Source: Clostridium_AD frigoriphilum | GTDB taxonomy: Bacteria; Bacillota; Clostridia; Clostridiales; Clostridiaceae | DNA: 64,000 nucleotides | Reading direction: 5' to 3' | NCBI RefSeq assembly: GCF_036541405.1 | Contig: NZ_JAZHFS010000013.1 | Span: 1-64,000, forward strand | In this document: piece by piece, positions 42,603 to 51,969 of the stretch | Layout: every line of letters begins with the position of its first letter | How positions within the stretch are numbered: position 1 is the stretch's first letter | Program-made: the position numbers and the translations under genes | Notes under the pieces: generated by a model | Told to the model about the DNA's origin: nothing | Databases searched by the model: none | Seen by the model: the letters and a program-made list of their open reading frames with translations, nothing else

Positions 42603-43702
42603 TGATTTCACCGAATATTAAGGAGCTTAAGGGTAATGCGGGTATGACTTTATTTGGAGCACATAATGATGATGTAACTAATGTGCTACCCAACATTGGA
42701 TTCGATTTTATATATAATGATATTAATGTAAGGAGTGCTATTAATATAAGTGGTAATTCATGGGTAGGGTTTGGAAGTGCAACAGAACATCTTCTTATTA
42801 ATAGAAGGGACGCTAGTTATAACAATTTATATTGGATTAAGGAAGTTGAAGATAATAGACCAGTATTTAGAATTAGGTGGGAAGGCAATTCTGCTTATAG
42901 TTCATATGGTTCTAATGACTTAGTGTGGGAATTAACACTTTATGATGATAATGCCATGGTGCTTGTTATACAAGCAATACCTAAAAATGGTACAGATAGT
43001 TTTGTTTCAAAAGGGTCGAGTGGAACTATAACTTGCAACTTTCAAGCTACAAAGTCTTATGTATTTTTCCCAACGGTAGTGGGAGGTAAGTCTTACATTG
43101 TTCAAGAGGGCTCTTACAAAATAATAACACAAGTATTTTTGATGGACGATGGTGGAAATGGGCTCAAAGGCTGGGATGGAAGCACATGGACTAAAGTGGC
43201 AGATCCTCCTGTAACTGAGGATATAATGAAAGCTAATGGAATTGCTGTATTGCCTTCAAGTAGGAATGGACTCATATTAACTAATCCTAGTTTATTAATG
43301 TGGACAGATAATTTGAGTGAAGTAGTTTTAAGGACAAGAACAACTGGAATTCCCACACCAAAACTTATAATACAAACAAGCGATTATTCAATTCCAGCGG
43401 GAATTAATACAGTTGTAATAACTGTAAATTTAACAGGGTCATCAGTTATAAAAATAGTTTGCAGTATAGATCAAGGATTTACATGGAAGGCATGGAATGG
43501 TAGTTGGATATCTGTTGATGTATCAGCTATTAGTAACGTCAAAAATACTGGAATGATTGCTTCAGTATTAAATGGTATAACTGCCGCGCAATGGGCAACG
43601 CTGGGAGCAAATTATCAAGAGTTAAGGTTTGCTTATTATATGGAACAAGCAGCTAAAGGTGACATTTGTAATATTGATAAAATAAGGGTTAATTATAAAT
43701 AG
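42602..43702 (+). CDS. Tail fibre / baseplate protein
   Basis: Starts at TAATG overlap with the Tal gene. 366 residues, glycine-, serine- and asparagine-rich, beta-type sequence without recognised domain (NISGNSWVGFGSATEHLLIN near 45-64). Position between Tal and holin genes indicates a receptor-binding or baseplate component. Confidence 0.7.
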   Translation: MISPNIKELKGNAGMTLFGAHNDDVTNVLPNIGFDFIYNDINVRSAINISGNSWVGFGSATEHLLINRRDASYNNLYWIKEVEDNRPVFRIRWEGNSAYSSYGSNDLVWELTLYDDNAMVLVIQAIPKNGTDSFVSKGSSGTITCNFQATKSYVFFPTVVGGKSYIVQEGSYKIITQVFLMDDGGNGLKGWDGSTWTKVADPPVTEDIMKANGIAVLPSSRNGLILTNPSLLMWTDNLSEVVLRTRTTGIPTPKLIIQTSDYSIPAGINTVVITVNLTGSSVIKIVCSIDQGFTWKAWNGSWISVDVSAISNVKNTGMIASVLNGITAAQWATLGANYQELRFAYYMEQAAKGDICNIDKIRVNYK

Positions 43703-43717
43703 ATTGGAGGGAGATAG

Positions 43718-44998
43718 TTGACAAAATTAAGAGAAACAATTGCGTATAATAAAGATTTAATAACTGGAATTGAAACGTTTAAGAAAAAATATAAGTCTGC
43801 AGATGCTCCAATGATTAATATTATGACGGTAGAGTTATTTGATGCTGTAACAGGTGAAAAAGTTTATGAGGCTAAAGCGGAGAATGTAGTGAACAACTAT
43901 GTTGCTAAAATGGCATACATGGATTTTTACTATTCTAAATTAAAAGGAAGGGTAGACTCGGTAGGATATATCCCCCCTTGGCAAGTTTTAGTATTAACAG
44001 ATTCTATGCAAACAGAAAGTCCCGACACACCGTACATGGGTGGAACAGTTATAGGTTGGGCAAATAAAGATGTTTCCTATATAGGAACAGATAGTTTGAG
44101 AGGAACAGTGAATTTATCAGAAACAGCTCTGGATGTAAACAATGATGGCCTATTGCATTATGTGTTTGATTTTCCAACTAATGCAGCGAACGGAACTTTT
44201 CAGACGGTATGGTGGAATTCTTCTATTCTTGCTCCATTAATTTCAATAAGACCTGTATGGGAGTCCTATGGAGCCATGATTTATACTGATCTTGTATTTT
44301 ATTATAACGGTAATATCTATAATGTATCTAAAAGTCTAAAATATAATTCAGATATGTCGAATCCAGTTTCTTGGACACCACCTGCGATTCTTGTAGGTGT
44401 AGGAAATGTTAATTATTATCATGATGGATCTAACTTATGGACTTTTGATGCAACAAATATAAAAAAATACAGCGCTGACTTTACTACATTAATCTCATCA
44501 ACAATTTACACAAGACCTACCTCAATTGGATCAGAATTGTTTAAATGTATATGTTCAAATAGTTCAGATACTTTGTGGTTTATAACTTCTGCTTCTAAAA
44601 TAGTAAAATATAATATTGGAAGCTATACAAATGGGACAGTGATTAAAGATATGCTAAGTTACAGTAATTCACCATACAGGGCATTGATGTATTGGAGTGG
44701 AAAACTGTATTATGGATATAAAAACATGTTAGCGGAATTTGATAGCGATAATAATATAACTAATTTATTTGTGACACCACAAGATTCAAGTTATGGTTGC
44801 GCGTATGCACTAATGGCGGATAATGTTAATCATATAATATATGAGTTTTGTTCATTAGGTACAAATAGGTATGGCATAGTTGCTTATATTTTATATGGAC
44901 CACCTGCGGCACAGAATTTATTAGCTGCAGCAGTAACAAAGACAGCAACAAATACCATGAAAATACAATATGATTTTCAAATACAAAAAGTTTTATAA
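43718..44998 (+). CDS. Tail fibre / receptor-binding protein
   Basis: TTG start behind GGAGGGAG; 426 residues. Helical first 60 residues, then repeated beta stretches that recall a beta-propeller (NVNYYHDGSNLWTFDAT, DTLWFITSASKIVKYN, YWSGKLYYGYKNMLAEFDS). Last tail gene before the lysis module, the usual place for host-recognition proteins. Specificity cannot be read from sequence. Confidence 0.7.
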   Translation: MTKLRETIAYNKDLITGIETFKKKYKSADAPMINIMTVELFDAVTGEKVYEAKAENVVNNYVAKMAYMDFYYSKLKGRVDSVGYIPPWQVLVLTDSMQTESPDTPYMGGTVIGWANKDVSYIGTDSLRGTVNLSETALDVNNDGLLHYVFDFPTNAANGTFQTVWWNSSILAPLISIRPVWESYGAMIYTDLVFYYNGNIYNVSKSLKYNSDMSNPVSWTPPAILVGVGNVNYYHDGSNLWTFDATNIKKYSADFTTLISSTIYTRPTSIGSELFKCICSNSSDTLWFITSASKIVKYNIGSYTNGTVIKDMLSYSNSPYRALMYWSGKLYYGYKNMLAEFDSDNNITNLFVTPQDSSYGCAYALMADNVNHIIYEFCSLGTNRYGIVAYILYGPPAAQNLLAAAVTKTATNTMKIQYDFQIQKVL

Positions 44999-45019
44999 GT
45001 ACCGAGGAGGAAAAGAAAA

Positions 45020-45430
45020 ATGAAAAATTCAATTAATATTGTTCAGACTATATTCGCTACCATAGGTGGGTATAGTGGTTGGTTTTTAGGAGGGGTTGAT
45101 GGTTTTATGTATGCACTGATTACCTTTGTTGTTATTGATTATTTTACAGGGATTATGGTGGCAATAGTTGAAAGACGATTATCAAGCGAGATTGGTTTTA
45201 GAGGGATATTTAAAAAGGTACTTATTTTTTTTCTTGTTGGTATAGCAAATATAGTAGATGTTCATTTAATCAAAAACGGTAGTGCAATTCGCACTGCTGT
45301 TATTTTTTTCTACGTTTCCAATGAAGGTATAAGTATTTTAGAAAATTCAGCAAAAATTGGACTTCCTATACCAAAGAAGTTAAAGGATATCTTAAAACAG
45401 ATTAATAAGGAGGAGAATGATAATGAGTAA
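45020..45430 (+). CDS. Phage holin (toxin secretion/lysis family)
   Basis: 136 residues, GAGGAGG upstream. Three hydrophobic helices: about 8-30, 31-50 (FMYALITFVVIDYFTGIMVA) and 66-90 with RGIFKKVLIFFLVGIANIVD, then charged C-terminus. Family Phage_holin_4. Forms the membrane lesion for lysis. Overlaps the amidase gene by 8 bp. Confidence 0.92.
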   Translation: MKNSINIVQTIFATIGGYSGWFLGGVDGFMYALITFVVIDYFTGIMVAIVERRLSSEIGFRGIFKKVLIFFLVGIANIVDVHLIKNGSAIRTAVIFFYVSNEGISILENSAKIGLPIPKKLKDILKQINKEENDNE

Positions 45431-45953
45431 ATTATGTTTTGATTATGGACATGGAGGAGAAGATGGTGGAGCCTCTTATAATGGAAGGAAAGAATCTAAT
45501 GATGTATTGAGTTTAGGTAGAGCTGTAGCAACAGAAGTTAGAAGGAACGGAGTTATTGTACATGAAATAAGAACTACGGATGTTACAGTTAGCCTTACAA
45601 ATAGGAGTAACTTTGAAAATGAAAACACATACGATTACTTTATTTCTTTTCACAGAAATGCCTTTCAGCCTGAAAAGGCAAAGGGAGTAGAAATCTATAC
45701 GTATTTAAATGGAGGAGCAAAGGCAAAGACTTTAGCACAGCGGATACAAACATCTCTTGTTGCATTAGGGTTTATAAATAGGGGAGTAAAGGAAGCTAAT
45801 TTTCATGTATTAAGAGAAACAAAGTCCCCAGCGGTACTTGTTGAGATTGGGTTCATTGATAATACAGGAGATAATAATCTTTTCAATAGCAAAAGAAGTG
45901 AAATTATTAAGGCAATATCAAAAGCCATTCTTTCAGTGGTAGATATTAAATAA
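45423..45953 (+). CDS. N-acetylmuramoyl-L-alanine amidase (endolysin), shortened
   Basis: ATG at 45423, GGAGGAG upstream. 176 residues covering one Amidase_3 domain: DYGHGGEDGGA with zinc ligand His10, FISFHRNAF with the second histidine, and VLVEIGFIDN with the catalytic glutamate. It hydrolyses peptidoglycan amide bonds. It lacks a wall-binding domain; a SPOR-like tail follows in the same frame beyond two stop codons (45951 and 45972), so the enzyme is probably a truncated version. Confidence 0.92.
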   Translation: MSKLCFDYGHGGEDGGASYNGRKESNDVLSLGRAVATEVRRNGVIVHEIRTTDVTVSLTNRSNFENENTYDYFISFHRNAFQPEKAKGVEIYTYLNGGAKAKTLAQRIQTSLVALGFINRGVKEANFHVLRETKSPAVLVEIGFIDNTGDNNLFNSKRSEIIKAISKAILSVVDIK

Positions 45954-46079
45954 ATTAAATCTTCAAAGCAATAGCCATCCCAGATTAGAAGTGGACAAAC
46001 CCTTTATAAAGTTATGGTAGGTTCCAATGCAATAGGAGAAAATAATCCAAAGCAAGTTAAAAAATTAAAGGAAGAATAA
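45954..46079 (+). pseudogene. Orphaned SPOR-like tail of the amidase
   Basis: In frame with the amidase after its TAA (45951-45953) and a second stop TAG (45972-45974), the DNA reads SQIRSGQTLYKVMVGSNAIG and on to QVKKLKEE before TAA at 46077. The LYKVMVGS...AxxQVxKLK pattern is that of SPOR domains that bind denuded peptidoglycan. It is cut short compared with full SPOR repeats and has no start codon. Confidence 0.7.
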
Positions 46080-46149
46080 TTTGATTTATGGACATGATGA
46101 ATGTCGGGAGAGGCTATTTTGATTTCTCACTTTTGTTGGAGGTGTAATA

Positions 46150-46593
46150 ATGACTAATGACCAGAAAGAAGAAATAAGGAAGATGAGGCAAGATGGAAAG
46201 AGTTATTCGCAGATAATAGTAAGTCTTGGTATTAATGAAAACACTGTAAAGGCCTATTGTAGACGAAATAATTTAGGGGCGACAGTAAATACCAAGCCAA
46301 AGTCAGAGAAGGAGATATATACTTCTTGCAAACATTGTGGAAAATCATTAACACAGGGGACAAAGGGTAAACCAAAAAAATTCTGCTGTGATGAGTGCCG
46401 CCGCTTGTGGTGGAAAGCCAATGACATTGAGCATGTTAAGAAAACTTATTATACTTTAAGCTGTGCAGAGTGTGGAAACAAATTTGAAAGTTATGGCAAC
46501 AAGAGCCGCAAATTCTGCGGTCATGCCTGTTATATAAAATATCGTTTTAAAAAAGAGGAGGATTTAAATGACACAGCAGCAGTTTCAACGTGA
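46150..46593 (+). CDS. HTH plus zinc-finger protein, copy 2
   Basis: 147 residues, GGAGGTG upstream. Paralogue of the 22668 protein: HTH (EIRKMRQDGKSYSQIIVSLG, then NTVKAYCRRNNL), CKHC with CCDECRRLWW, CAEC with CGHACYIKYRFK. Followed by a small gene and two serine recombinases, so it may regulate recombination. End overlaps the next small gene by 26 bp. Confidence 0.75.
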   Translation: MTNDQKEEIRKMRQDGKSYSQIIVSLGINENTVKAYCRRNNLGATVNTKPKSEKEIYTSCKHCGKSLTQGTKGKPKKFCCDECRRLWWKANDIEHVKKTYYTLSCAECGNKFESYGNKSRKFCGHACYIKYRFKKEEDLNDTAAVST

Positions 46594-46723
46594 AAAAAAT
46601 TACAGGGTTTCCATTGCTATCGCTAAGGTTATGATCTCAAGAAAATTAATAACCGCTCAAGAATACAGTAAAATTGACTCAATGCTTGTTACAAGGTATA
46701 GGCCTGTTTTTGGGGGTTTATAA
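46568..46723 (+). CDS. 51-residue SHOCT-like protein
   Basis: ATG at 46568 behind GAGGAGG, overlapping the HTH gene. Short helical protein: TQQQFQREKNYRVSIAIAKV, then KLITAQEYSKIDSMLVTRYR and PVFGGL. The last part (LITxxEYxxIDxML) resembles the SHOCT motif. A small gene of this kind commonly precedes serine recombinases in Clostridia elements. Function unknown. Confidence 0.7.
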   Translation: MTQQQFQREKNYRVSIAIAKVMISRKLITAQEYSKIDSMLVTRYRPVFGGL

Positions 46724-46787
46724 CTCTTATTTACTTGCTATGTATCAAAATCAGAGCTAATATAGGTAACTGAAAGGGGGCGATTTT

Positions 46788-48092
46788 ATGTCGCGAAACA
46801 TTAGAAAAATAGAGTCTTCGGTACAAAAAATGCCTGCTAGAAAACGTGTAGCAGCTTATGCAAGAGTATCAAGTGGAAATGATGCAATGCTACATTCTCT
46901 TTCAGCACAAATTAGTTATTATAGCGAGTTGATACAAAAGCATAAAGGCTGGGAGTATGCAGGAGTTTATGCTGATGAAGCGATTACAGGTACCAAAGAA
47001 CTTAGGCCAGAATTTCAAAGACTCTTAAATGACTGTAGAAATAGTAAAATAGATATGATTATTACAAAATCTATCTCCAGGCTAACAAGGAACACGGTTA
47101 CTATGTTGGAAACGGTACGAGAGTTGAAGGCAATGAATATGGATGTTTATTTTGAAAAGGAGAATATACACAGTCTTAGCGGGGATGGTGAGCTTATGCT
47201 TACTATCCTCGCTTCTTTTGCGCAAGAGGAAAGTAGATCAGTCAGTGAAAACTGCAAGTGGCGTATTCGTAAGGATTTTGCTGAGGGAAAACTTGTAAAC
47301 TTACGGTTTATTTATGGATATCGAATTGAAAAGGGGAAAATTGAAATTGAGAGGTCGGAGGCAGAAATTGTCCGTATGATTTTTAAAGATTACATAAATG
47401 GTACGGGCTGTACTTTAATTGCCAAGAAGCTGAGAGCTATGGGTATAACAAAAGTAAGAGGTGGCATTTGGAACTCAGAGAGAGTCGTTGATATTATTAA
47501 AAACGAAAAATATACAGGGAACGCTCTACTTCAGAAAAAGTACGTAAAGGACCATTTAACAAAAACCTTAGTTTGGAACAAAGGTAATCTGGCCCAATAT
47601 TATGCAGAAGGTACCCATCCAGCCATTATTGATAATACAATCTTTAAAAGAGCACAGGAGATTATCAGCAAAAGCAGTGAGCGGTATTTTGGAAGAAAAG
47701 AAAGTGGAAATTATCCTTTCACTGGTAAAATTGTATGCGGTATATGTGGAAAAAATTATAAACATAAAAATAGACAAGGAAAGAATTCATGGAGCTGTCC
47801 CACTTATTTAAAATACGGAAAGGATAGCTGCCCTTCCAAACAAATACCAGAGGATATTTTGATATCATTAACAAATGAAGTTTTAGAACTTACGGAGTTT
47901 GATGAAGATCACCTTAATCAGAGAATAAAGGAAATACAAGTACCTGAGCCTAACGTTTTGTTATTTGTTTTCCATGATGGGAGCATTGTGAAAAAGGATT
48001 GGAGTTATAAATCACGAAGTGAGAGCTGGAGTGTGGAAGCACGTCAAAAGGCAAGGGAAAGCAGTCTTAAAAAATTAGAAGGGAGGAGTTAG
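46788..48092 (+). CDS. Large serine recombinase 1 of tandem pair
   Basis: 434 residues. Resolvase domain with RVAAYARVSSGND (catalytic serine near residue 29), IITKSISRLTRNT and SFAQEESRSVSEN; recombinase domain 180-290; zinc ribbon CGICGKNY with CPTYLKYGKDSC near 320-350; short C-terminal region without a long coiled coil. Shorter than typical phage integrases. Ends 2 bp before the second recombinase, so both are made together and may act as a pair. Confidence 0.93.
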   Translation: MSRNIRKIESSVQKMPARKRVAAYARVSSGNDAMLHSLSAQISYYSELIQKHKGWEYAGVYADEAITGTKELRPEFQRLLNDCRNSKIDMIITKSISRLTRNTVTMLETVRELKAMNMDVYFEKENIHSLSGDGELMLTILASFAQEESRSVSENCKWRIRKDFAEGKLVNLRFIYGYRIEKGKIEIERSEAEIVRMIFKDYINGTGCTLIAKKLRAMGITKVRGGIWNSERVVDIIKNEKYTGNALLQKKYVKDHLTKTLVWNKGNLAQYYAEGTHPAIIDNTIFKRAQEIISKSSERYFGRKESGNYPFTGKIVCGICGKNYKHKNRQGKNSWSCPTYLKYGKDSCPSKQIPEDILISLTNEVLELTEFDEDHLNQRIKEIQVPEPNVLLFVFHDGSIVKKDWSYKSRSESWSVEARQKARESSLKKLEGRS

Positions 48093-48094
48093 TC

Positions 48095-49684
48095 TTGACA
48101 GTAGCAAGAGCAGTAACAGTAATACCACCAACAACTGGTCGTTTTGCAACAGTAACTATAGGAGCACCCATCATGAAACGGGTAGCTGCTTATGCAAGGG
48201 TTTCTACAGATAATGATGAGCAACTCTCAAGCTTTGATGCCCAGATGGACTATTATACAAGGCATATTAAGTCAAACCCTGCTTGGACTTTTGTTGAAGT
48301 CTACACCGATGCTGGGATTTCAGCAACCAGCATAAAAAAACGTGATGGGTTTAATAGAATGATATCTGATGGGCTAGATGGTAAGATTGACCTTATAATA
48401 ACCAAGTCAGTTAGTCGTTTTGCTAGGAATACCGTTGATAGCCTTACCACAGTTAGGCAACTTAAGGAAAAAGGTGTAGAGGTATATTTCGAAAAGGAAA
48501 ATATATATACGCTGGATAGCAAGGGGGAATTACTTATTACGATAATGTCTAGCTTAGCTCAAGAAGAATCTAGATCAATAAGTGAAAATGTTACTTGGGG
48601 GCAGAGAAAACGGTTTGCAGATGGTAAAGTCAACCTGCCTTATAAACAGTTTCTCGGCTATGAAAAGGGTGGAAATGGATTACCTAAAATTGTAGAAAAG
48701 GAAGCGGTGGTTGTTAGATTGATTTGCAGACTGTTCCTTGAGGGTAGGACACCAGCAGGAATTGCAAGGCATTTAACGACAAATAAAATCCTAACTCCCG
48801 CTGGGAAGGAAGTTTGGCAACAAAGCACAGTACTGAGTATTCTCAAAAATGAAAAGTATAAAGGTGACGCTATGCTACAAAAAAGCTTTACGGTGGACTT
48901 TCTTACCAAGAAAAAGAAAATTAATGAGGGAGAAATTCCACAGTATTATGTTGAAAATAGCCATCCTGCAATTATTACTCCAGAGGTGTTTGATCTGGTT
49001 CAGCATGAGCTTAAAAAACGTAAAAATGTCAAAGGTTACAAAACAGGCGGAGGATGTTTTTCAGGCAGAATAGTATGTGGGGAGTGCGGTAGCTTCTATG
49101 GGAGTAAGGTGTGGCACTCCACCAGTAAATACCGAAGGGTTATATGGCAGTGCAATTCTAAATTCAAAAATAATGAAAAGTGTAGCACACCTCATCTTTA
49201 CGAGGATACCTTAAAACAAGCCTTCCCTGATGCTTTTAATAGCCTACTTGCAAATAAAGAAGAAATATTACAAGGCTATGAAGCTATAATTCAAGCCTTG
49301 ACCGATACTTCAAAGTTTGATAAGGAGAGGGTAAAGCTACATAGTGAAATGGATGTGGTTACTGAACTTCTCCAAAAGTGTGTTGAGGAAAATGCACACA
49401 GCGCTTTAGACCAAGCAAAATATGAAGAGAGATACACAACACTTGCAGAGCGTTATGAAAATGTAAAAAAGGGACTTAATGAAATAAATAATAAACGTCT
49501 TGAGCGAAGTGCTAAGCGTGAGAGCACTCTAACTTTTATTAAAGAACTTGAGCAAAGAGATGTGTTAGTATCAGAGTTTGATGAGGAACTTTGGAATGCA
49601 ACCATTGAAAAAGTATTGGTGAATTCGGAGGATAAAGTAACTTTTGTTTTTAAGGATGGTATGGAATTGGAGTGGAATATATGA
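48095..49684 (+). CDS. Large serine recombinase 2 of tandem pair
   Basis: TTG start with GGGAGGAG; ATG at 48173 is a possible alternative. 529 residues. RVAAYARVSTDND with catalytic serine near residue 36, LIITKSVSRFARNT, recombinase domain, zinc ribbon CGECGSFYG with CNSKFKNNEKC, a coiled coil (about 390-480) and C-terminal strand pair EKVLVNSEDKVTFVFKDG. Likely the catalytic integrase of the prophage or element; terminator follows immediately. Confidence 0.93.
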   Translation: MTVARAVTVIPPTTGRFATVTIGAPIMKRVAAYARVSTDNDEQLSSFDAQMDYYTRHIKSNPAWTFVEVYTDAGISATSIKKRDGFNRMISDGLDGKIDLIITKSVSRFARNTVDSLTTVRQLKEKGVEVYFEKENIYTLDSKGELLITIMSSLAQEESRSISENVTWGQRKRFADGKVNLPYKQFLGYEKGGNGLPKIVEKEAVVVRLICRLFLEGRTPAGIARHLTTNKILTPAGKEVWQQSTVLSILKNEKYKGDAMLQKSFTVDFLTKKKKINEGEIPQYYVENSHPAIITPEVFDLVQHELKKRKNVKGYKTGGGCFSGRIVCGECGSFYGSKVWHSTSKYRRVIWQCNSKFKNNEKCSTPHLYEDTLKQAFPDAFNSLLANKEEILQGYEAIIQALTDTSKFDKERVKLHSEMDVVTELLQKCVEENAHSALDQAKYEERYTTLAERYENVKKGLNEINNKRLERSAKRESTLTFIKELEQRDVLVSEFDEELWNATIEKVLVNSEDKVTFVFKDGMELEWNI

Positions 49685-49693
49685 GAATTGTTG

Positions 49694-49741
49694 AACATCC
49701 GCGAGGTTAGCCAATATGCTTACTTTACGGATGTTTTTTTA
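49694..49741 (+). terminator. Terminator after the recombinase pair
   Basis: AACATCCG (49694-49701) pairs with CGGATGTT (49728-49735) and is followed by a T-run. An attachment site may lie nearby, but no core could be matched on the left. Confidence 0.75.
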
Positions 49742-49880
49742 TTTATATTTAATTTGATTAATTAGTATTAAGAATTATATACTTTATTTCATTTAAATAG
49801 AATAAGGTATATAATTTTTATTAATAGAAAAAATGTTCTAAGAAATCTATAATAAATAGAAAAGACTGGAGGTGAAATAT

Positions 49881-50216
49881 ATGGTGAAATATACTGATGA
49901 GGAAATAAGAAATATCCATAAAATAACATGCAAGATTGCAGCTGATTATCTTGGAATAGCACCAATGGCAGTAAGCATTGGTATGAGAAATTACTTGCTA
50001 CCGATTGGATTTGCTATACATAATGAAGATAAATATGCAGACAGTTGGAGCTACCAAATCATTGATGAACGATTGATTGCTTATAAGCATGGAAAAATAT
50101 CAGAAGTTCAGGTTCAAAATATAGAAAAGAGCCTTGATACAATTATTACTAAATTTCAAGAAATGAAAAAAGACCTACTTTTTATATTAAGCGAAAACGA
50201 GGAACAAGAGATTTGA
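49881..50216 (+). CDS. HTH / excisionase-like protein
   Basis: ATG at 49881 behind GGAGG. 111 residues. The N-terminal half reads KITCKIAADYLGIAPMAVSI, then GMRNYLLPIGFAIHNEDKYA and WSYQIIDERLIAYKHGKI, a pattern seen in small HTH proteins of Lachnospiraceae mobile elements and excisionases. The C-terminal 40 residues are helical. Lies after the recombinases with its own gap; probably a DNA-binding control protein of a neighbouring element. Confidence 0.65.
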   Translation: MVKYTDEEIRNIHKITCKIAADYLGIAPMAVSIGMRNYLLPIGFAIHNEDKYADSWSYQIIDERLIAYKHGKISEVQVQNIEKSLDTIITKFQEMKKDLLFILSENEEQEI

Positions 50217-50319
50217 AATTATTCGAATACGCGTTTTCGCTTGATTATAAAGAGAAAGATATATGAGCTACTAATACTCTATTTGAAAACTGAAGAAATT
50301 AATGAAAAGAGGGATTGCT

Positions 50320-51618
50320 ATGACTGAAGATCAATTCATTAAAATAAGTAGAGAGCTTTTGTACAGTGAAATATGGGATATTTCAGCATCCGGTGTTGCC
50401 AAGAAATATAATGTTCCATACGCTGAGATGCTTAAGCTTTGTAAAGAGACAGAAATACCTATTCCACCATCAGGATATTGGACTAAATTGAGCTTTGGAA
50501 AACCAGTTATTAAAATATCTTTGCCTAGTTCTTCACTTAATGAAGTTATACTTCCTACAAATATTATGCCAAAACACACCAAACGTTCAGTTAAAAAAAT
50601 ACCATTCCCTGTTACAAAAGTAATTACTGAAAAAGGAGTGAAAATCTTTGAGAGTGTCAAATCAATAGAAACACTACTACAACCATTATCTTTTTTAACA
50701 GAAAGTGAGCAACAAAAAGTACTACTGACTGCTCAGCAAACCCAAATGCCGGTGGGAAATATGCGTCTGCATAAAAAAATAATAGCGTACAAGTCTGTAA
50801 TTAAAGAATGGAATAAAAAAGACATAAAAAACAAGGAAGCACAAAGAAATTTCAATAATTTTTCAAATCGACCACCATTCCTAGCAGGTGTTATTTCTTG
50901 TGAGACTCTGCCACGTGTATTTGGAATAATGGATGCACTTTCTCGACAGATAGAATATCTGGGAGGCTCCGTTAATGATGATCTTTCATTTAATATTAGA
51001 AATGAAAATGTTAAAATTGTAGTGATTGAATCTCAAGATCAAATTAAGCATGAAATGACTAGGGAAGAAGCCAAGGAATTATTAATATATGAAGATGCAA
51101 AACGCCATCATAGTTGGGCTTCAGAACCCAAGATTCGTAAATATGATTATGTCTTTAACAGTCGATTAAGAATTACTATTCGTAAAAGCAAATATTTCAG
51201 AGATACAGATATTGTTAATATTGAATCTAGGCTAGGTGAAATGTTGATAGAACTTTATGCAGAGTCCGAAGTAGTTCGCATTGATCGAGAAGTGCAAGAG
51301 GAAGCCCAACGTAAACGAGAAGAAGAGGAACGGTTGCGGGAAGAACACCGCATTCGCTATAACACCGAAGTTGAACGAACGATTGCTCTAACGAACATTG
51401 CACAGGACTATGATGTAGCTTGTAAAATTAGAGCTTATATTTCAGCTTTGGAGTTAATCGAAGATATGAATGATGAAACTGCTGCGCAGATTGATTGGGG
51501 AAACAAAAAGGCCGATTGGTTTGACCCAACAGTAGCGAGGAAAGATGAATTATTTGGAAAGAGAGAACATGAGAAAGATTCGGAACAGAAAGCTCTTAAA
51601 CAAACCCGATATTATTGA
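50320..51618 (+). CDS. Conserved unknown protein with coiled coil
   Basis: ATG at 50320 (MTEDQFIKISRELLYSE) is favoured over 50302 by AGAGGG upstream. 432 residues. The start (YSEIWDISASGVAKKYNVPY, then IPIPPSGYWTKLSFGKP) contains an HTH-like segment and is shared by a widespread uncharacterised family in Firmicutes. A charged coiled coil (EEAQRKREEEERLREEHRIR) lies near residues 328-348. Likely DNA-associated, function unknown. Confidence 0.65.
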   Translation: MTEDQFIKISRELLYSEIWDISASGVAKKYNVPYAEMLKLCKETEIPIPPSGYWTKLSFGKPVIKISLPSSSLNEVILPTNIMPKHTKRSVKKIPFPVTKVITEKGVKIFESVKSIETLLQPLSFLTESEQQKVLLTAQQTQMPVGNMRLHKKIIAYKSVIKEWNKKDIKNKEAQRNFNNFSNRPPFLAGVISCETLPRVFGIMDALSRQIEYLGGSVNDDLSFNIRNENVKIVVIESQDQIKHEMTREEAKELLIYEDAKRHHSWASEPKIRKYDYVFNSRLRITIRKSKYFRDTDIVNIESRLGEMLIELYAESEVVRIDREVQEEAQRKREEEERLREEHRIRYNTEVERTIALTNIAQDYDVACKIRAYISALELIEDMNDETAAQIDWGNKKADWFDPTVARKDELFGKREHEKDSEQKALKQTRYY

Positions 51619-51969
51619 TGATAACATGCTTTAGTTTAAATACACGAAATTGCCATTTAATAGATCTGAATATATGTTGGCGACCGGCTTTATTAGACGT
51701 TTAAATAAGCAAAGCAACAATGATGATGATATCTATCCGATTAAAAATAAATTCATATTATTTTCTCAAATGTATATTTTAAATTACTATATTATATTGT
51801 AAAGCAAAAAAAACATATTTGCTGCAATAAAACCTAATTTTGTAAAAAATATGGTAAAACAATGTACTTCCATGTATAATTATAGTGTAATGATTTAATA
51901 TTTCAATTTTAAAAGGTTTTAAAAATATAATATTGATGTACGAATTGCAGAAAGGGGTTAAAATAACAT
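51619..51969. other. AT-rich gap without a gene
   Basis: No coding frame or stable hairpin stands out. It probably carries the promoter for the membrane pair that follows, but I could not fix -35 and -10 boxes. Confidence 0.5.

Noticed and set aside
49690..49800. Attachment site core beside the recombinases
   Set aside because: I compared the sequence after the second recombinase with the left side near 6.8-11 kb and found no convincing shared core; serine-integrase cores can be too short to see by eye.
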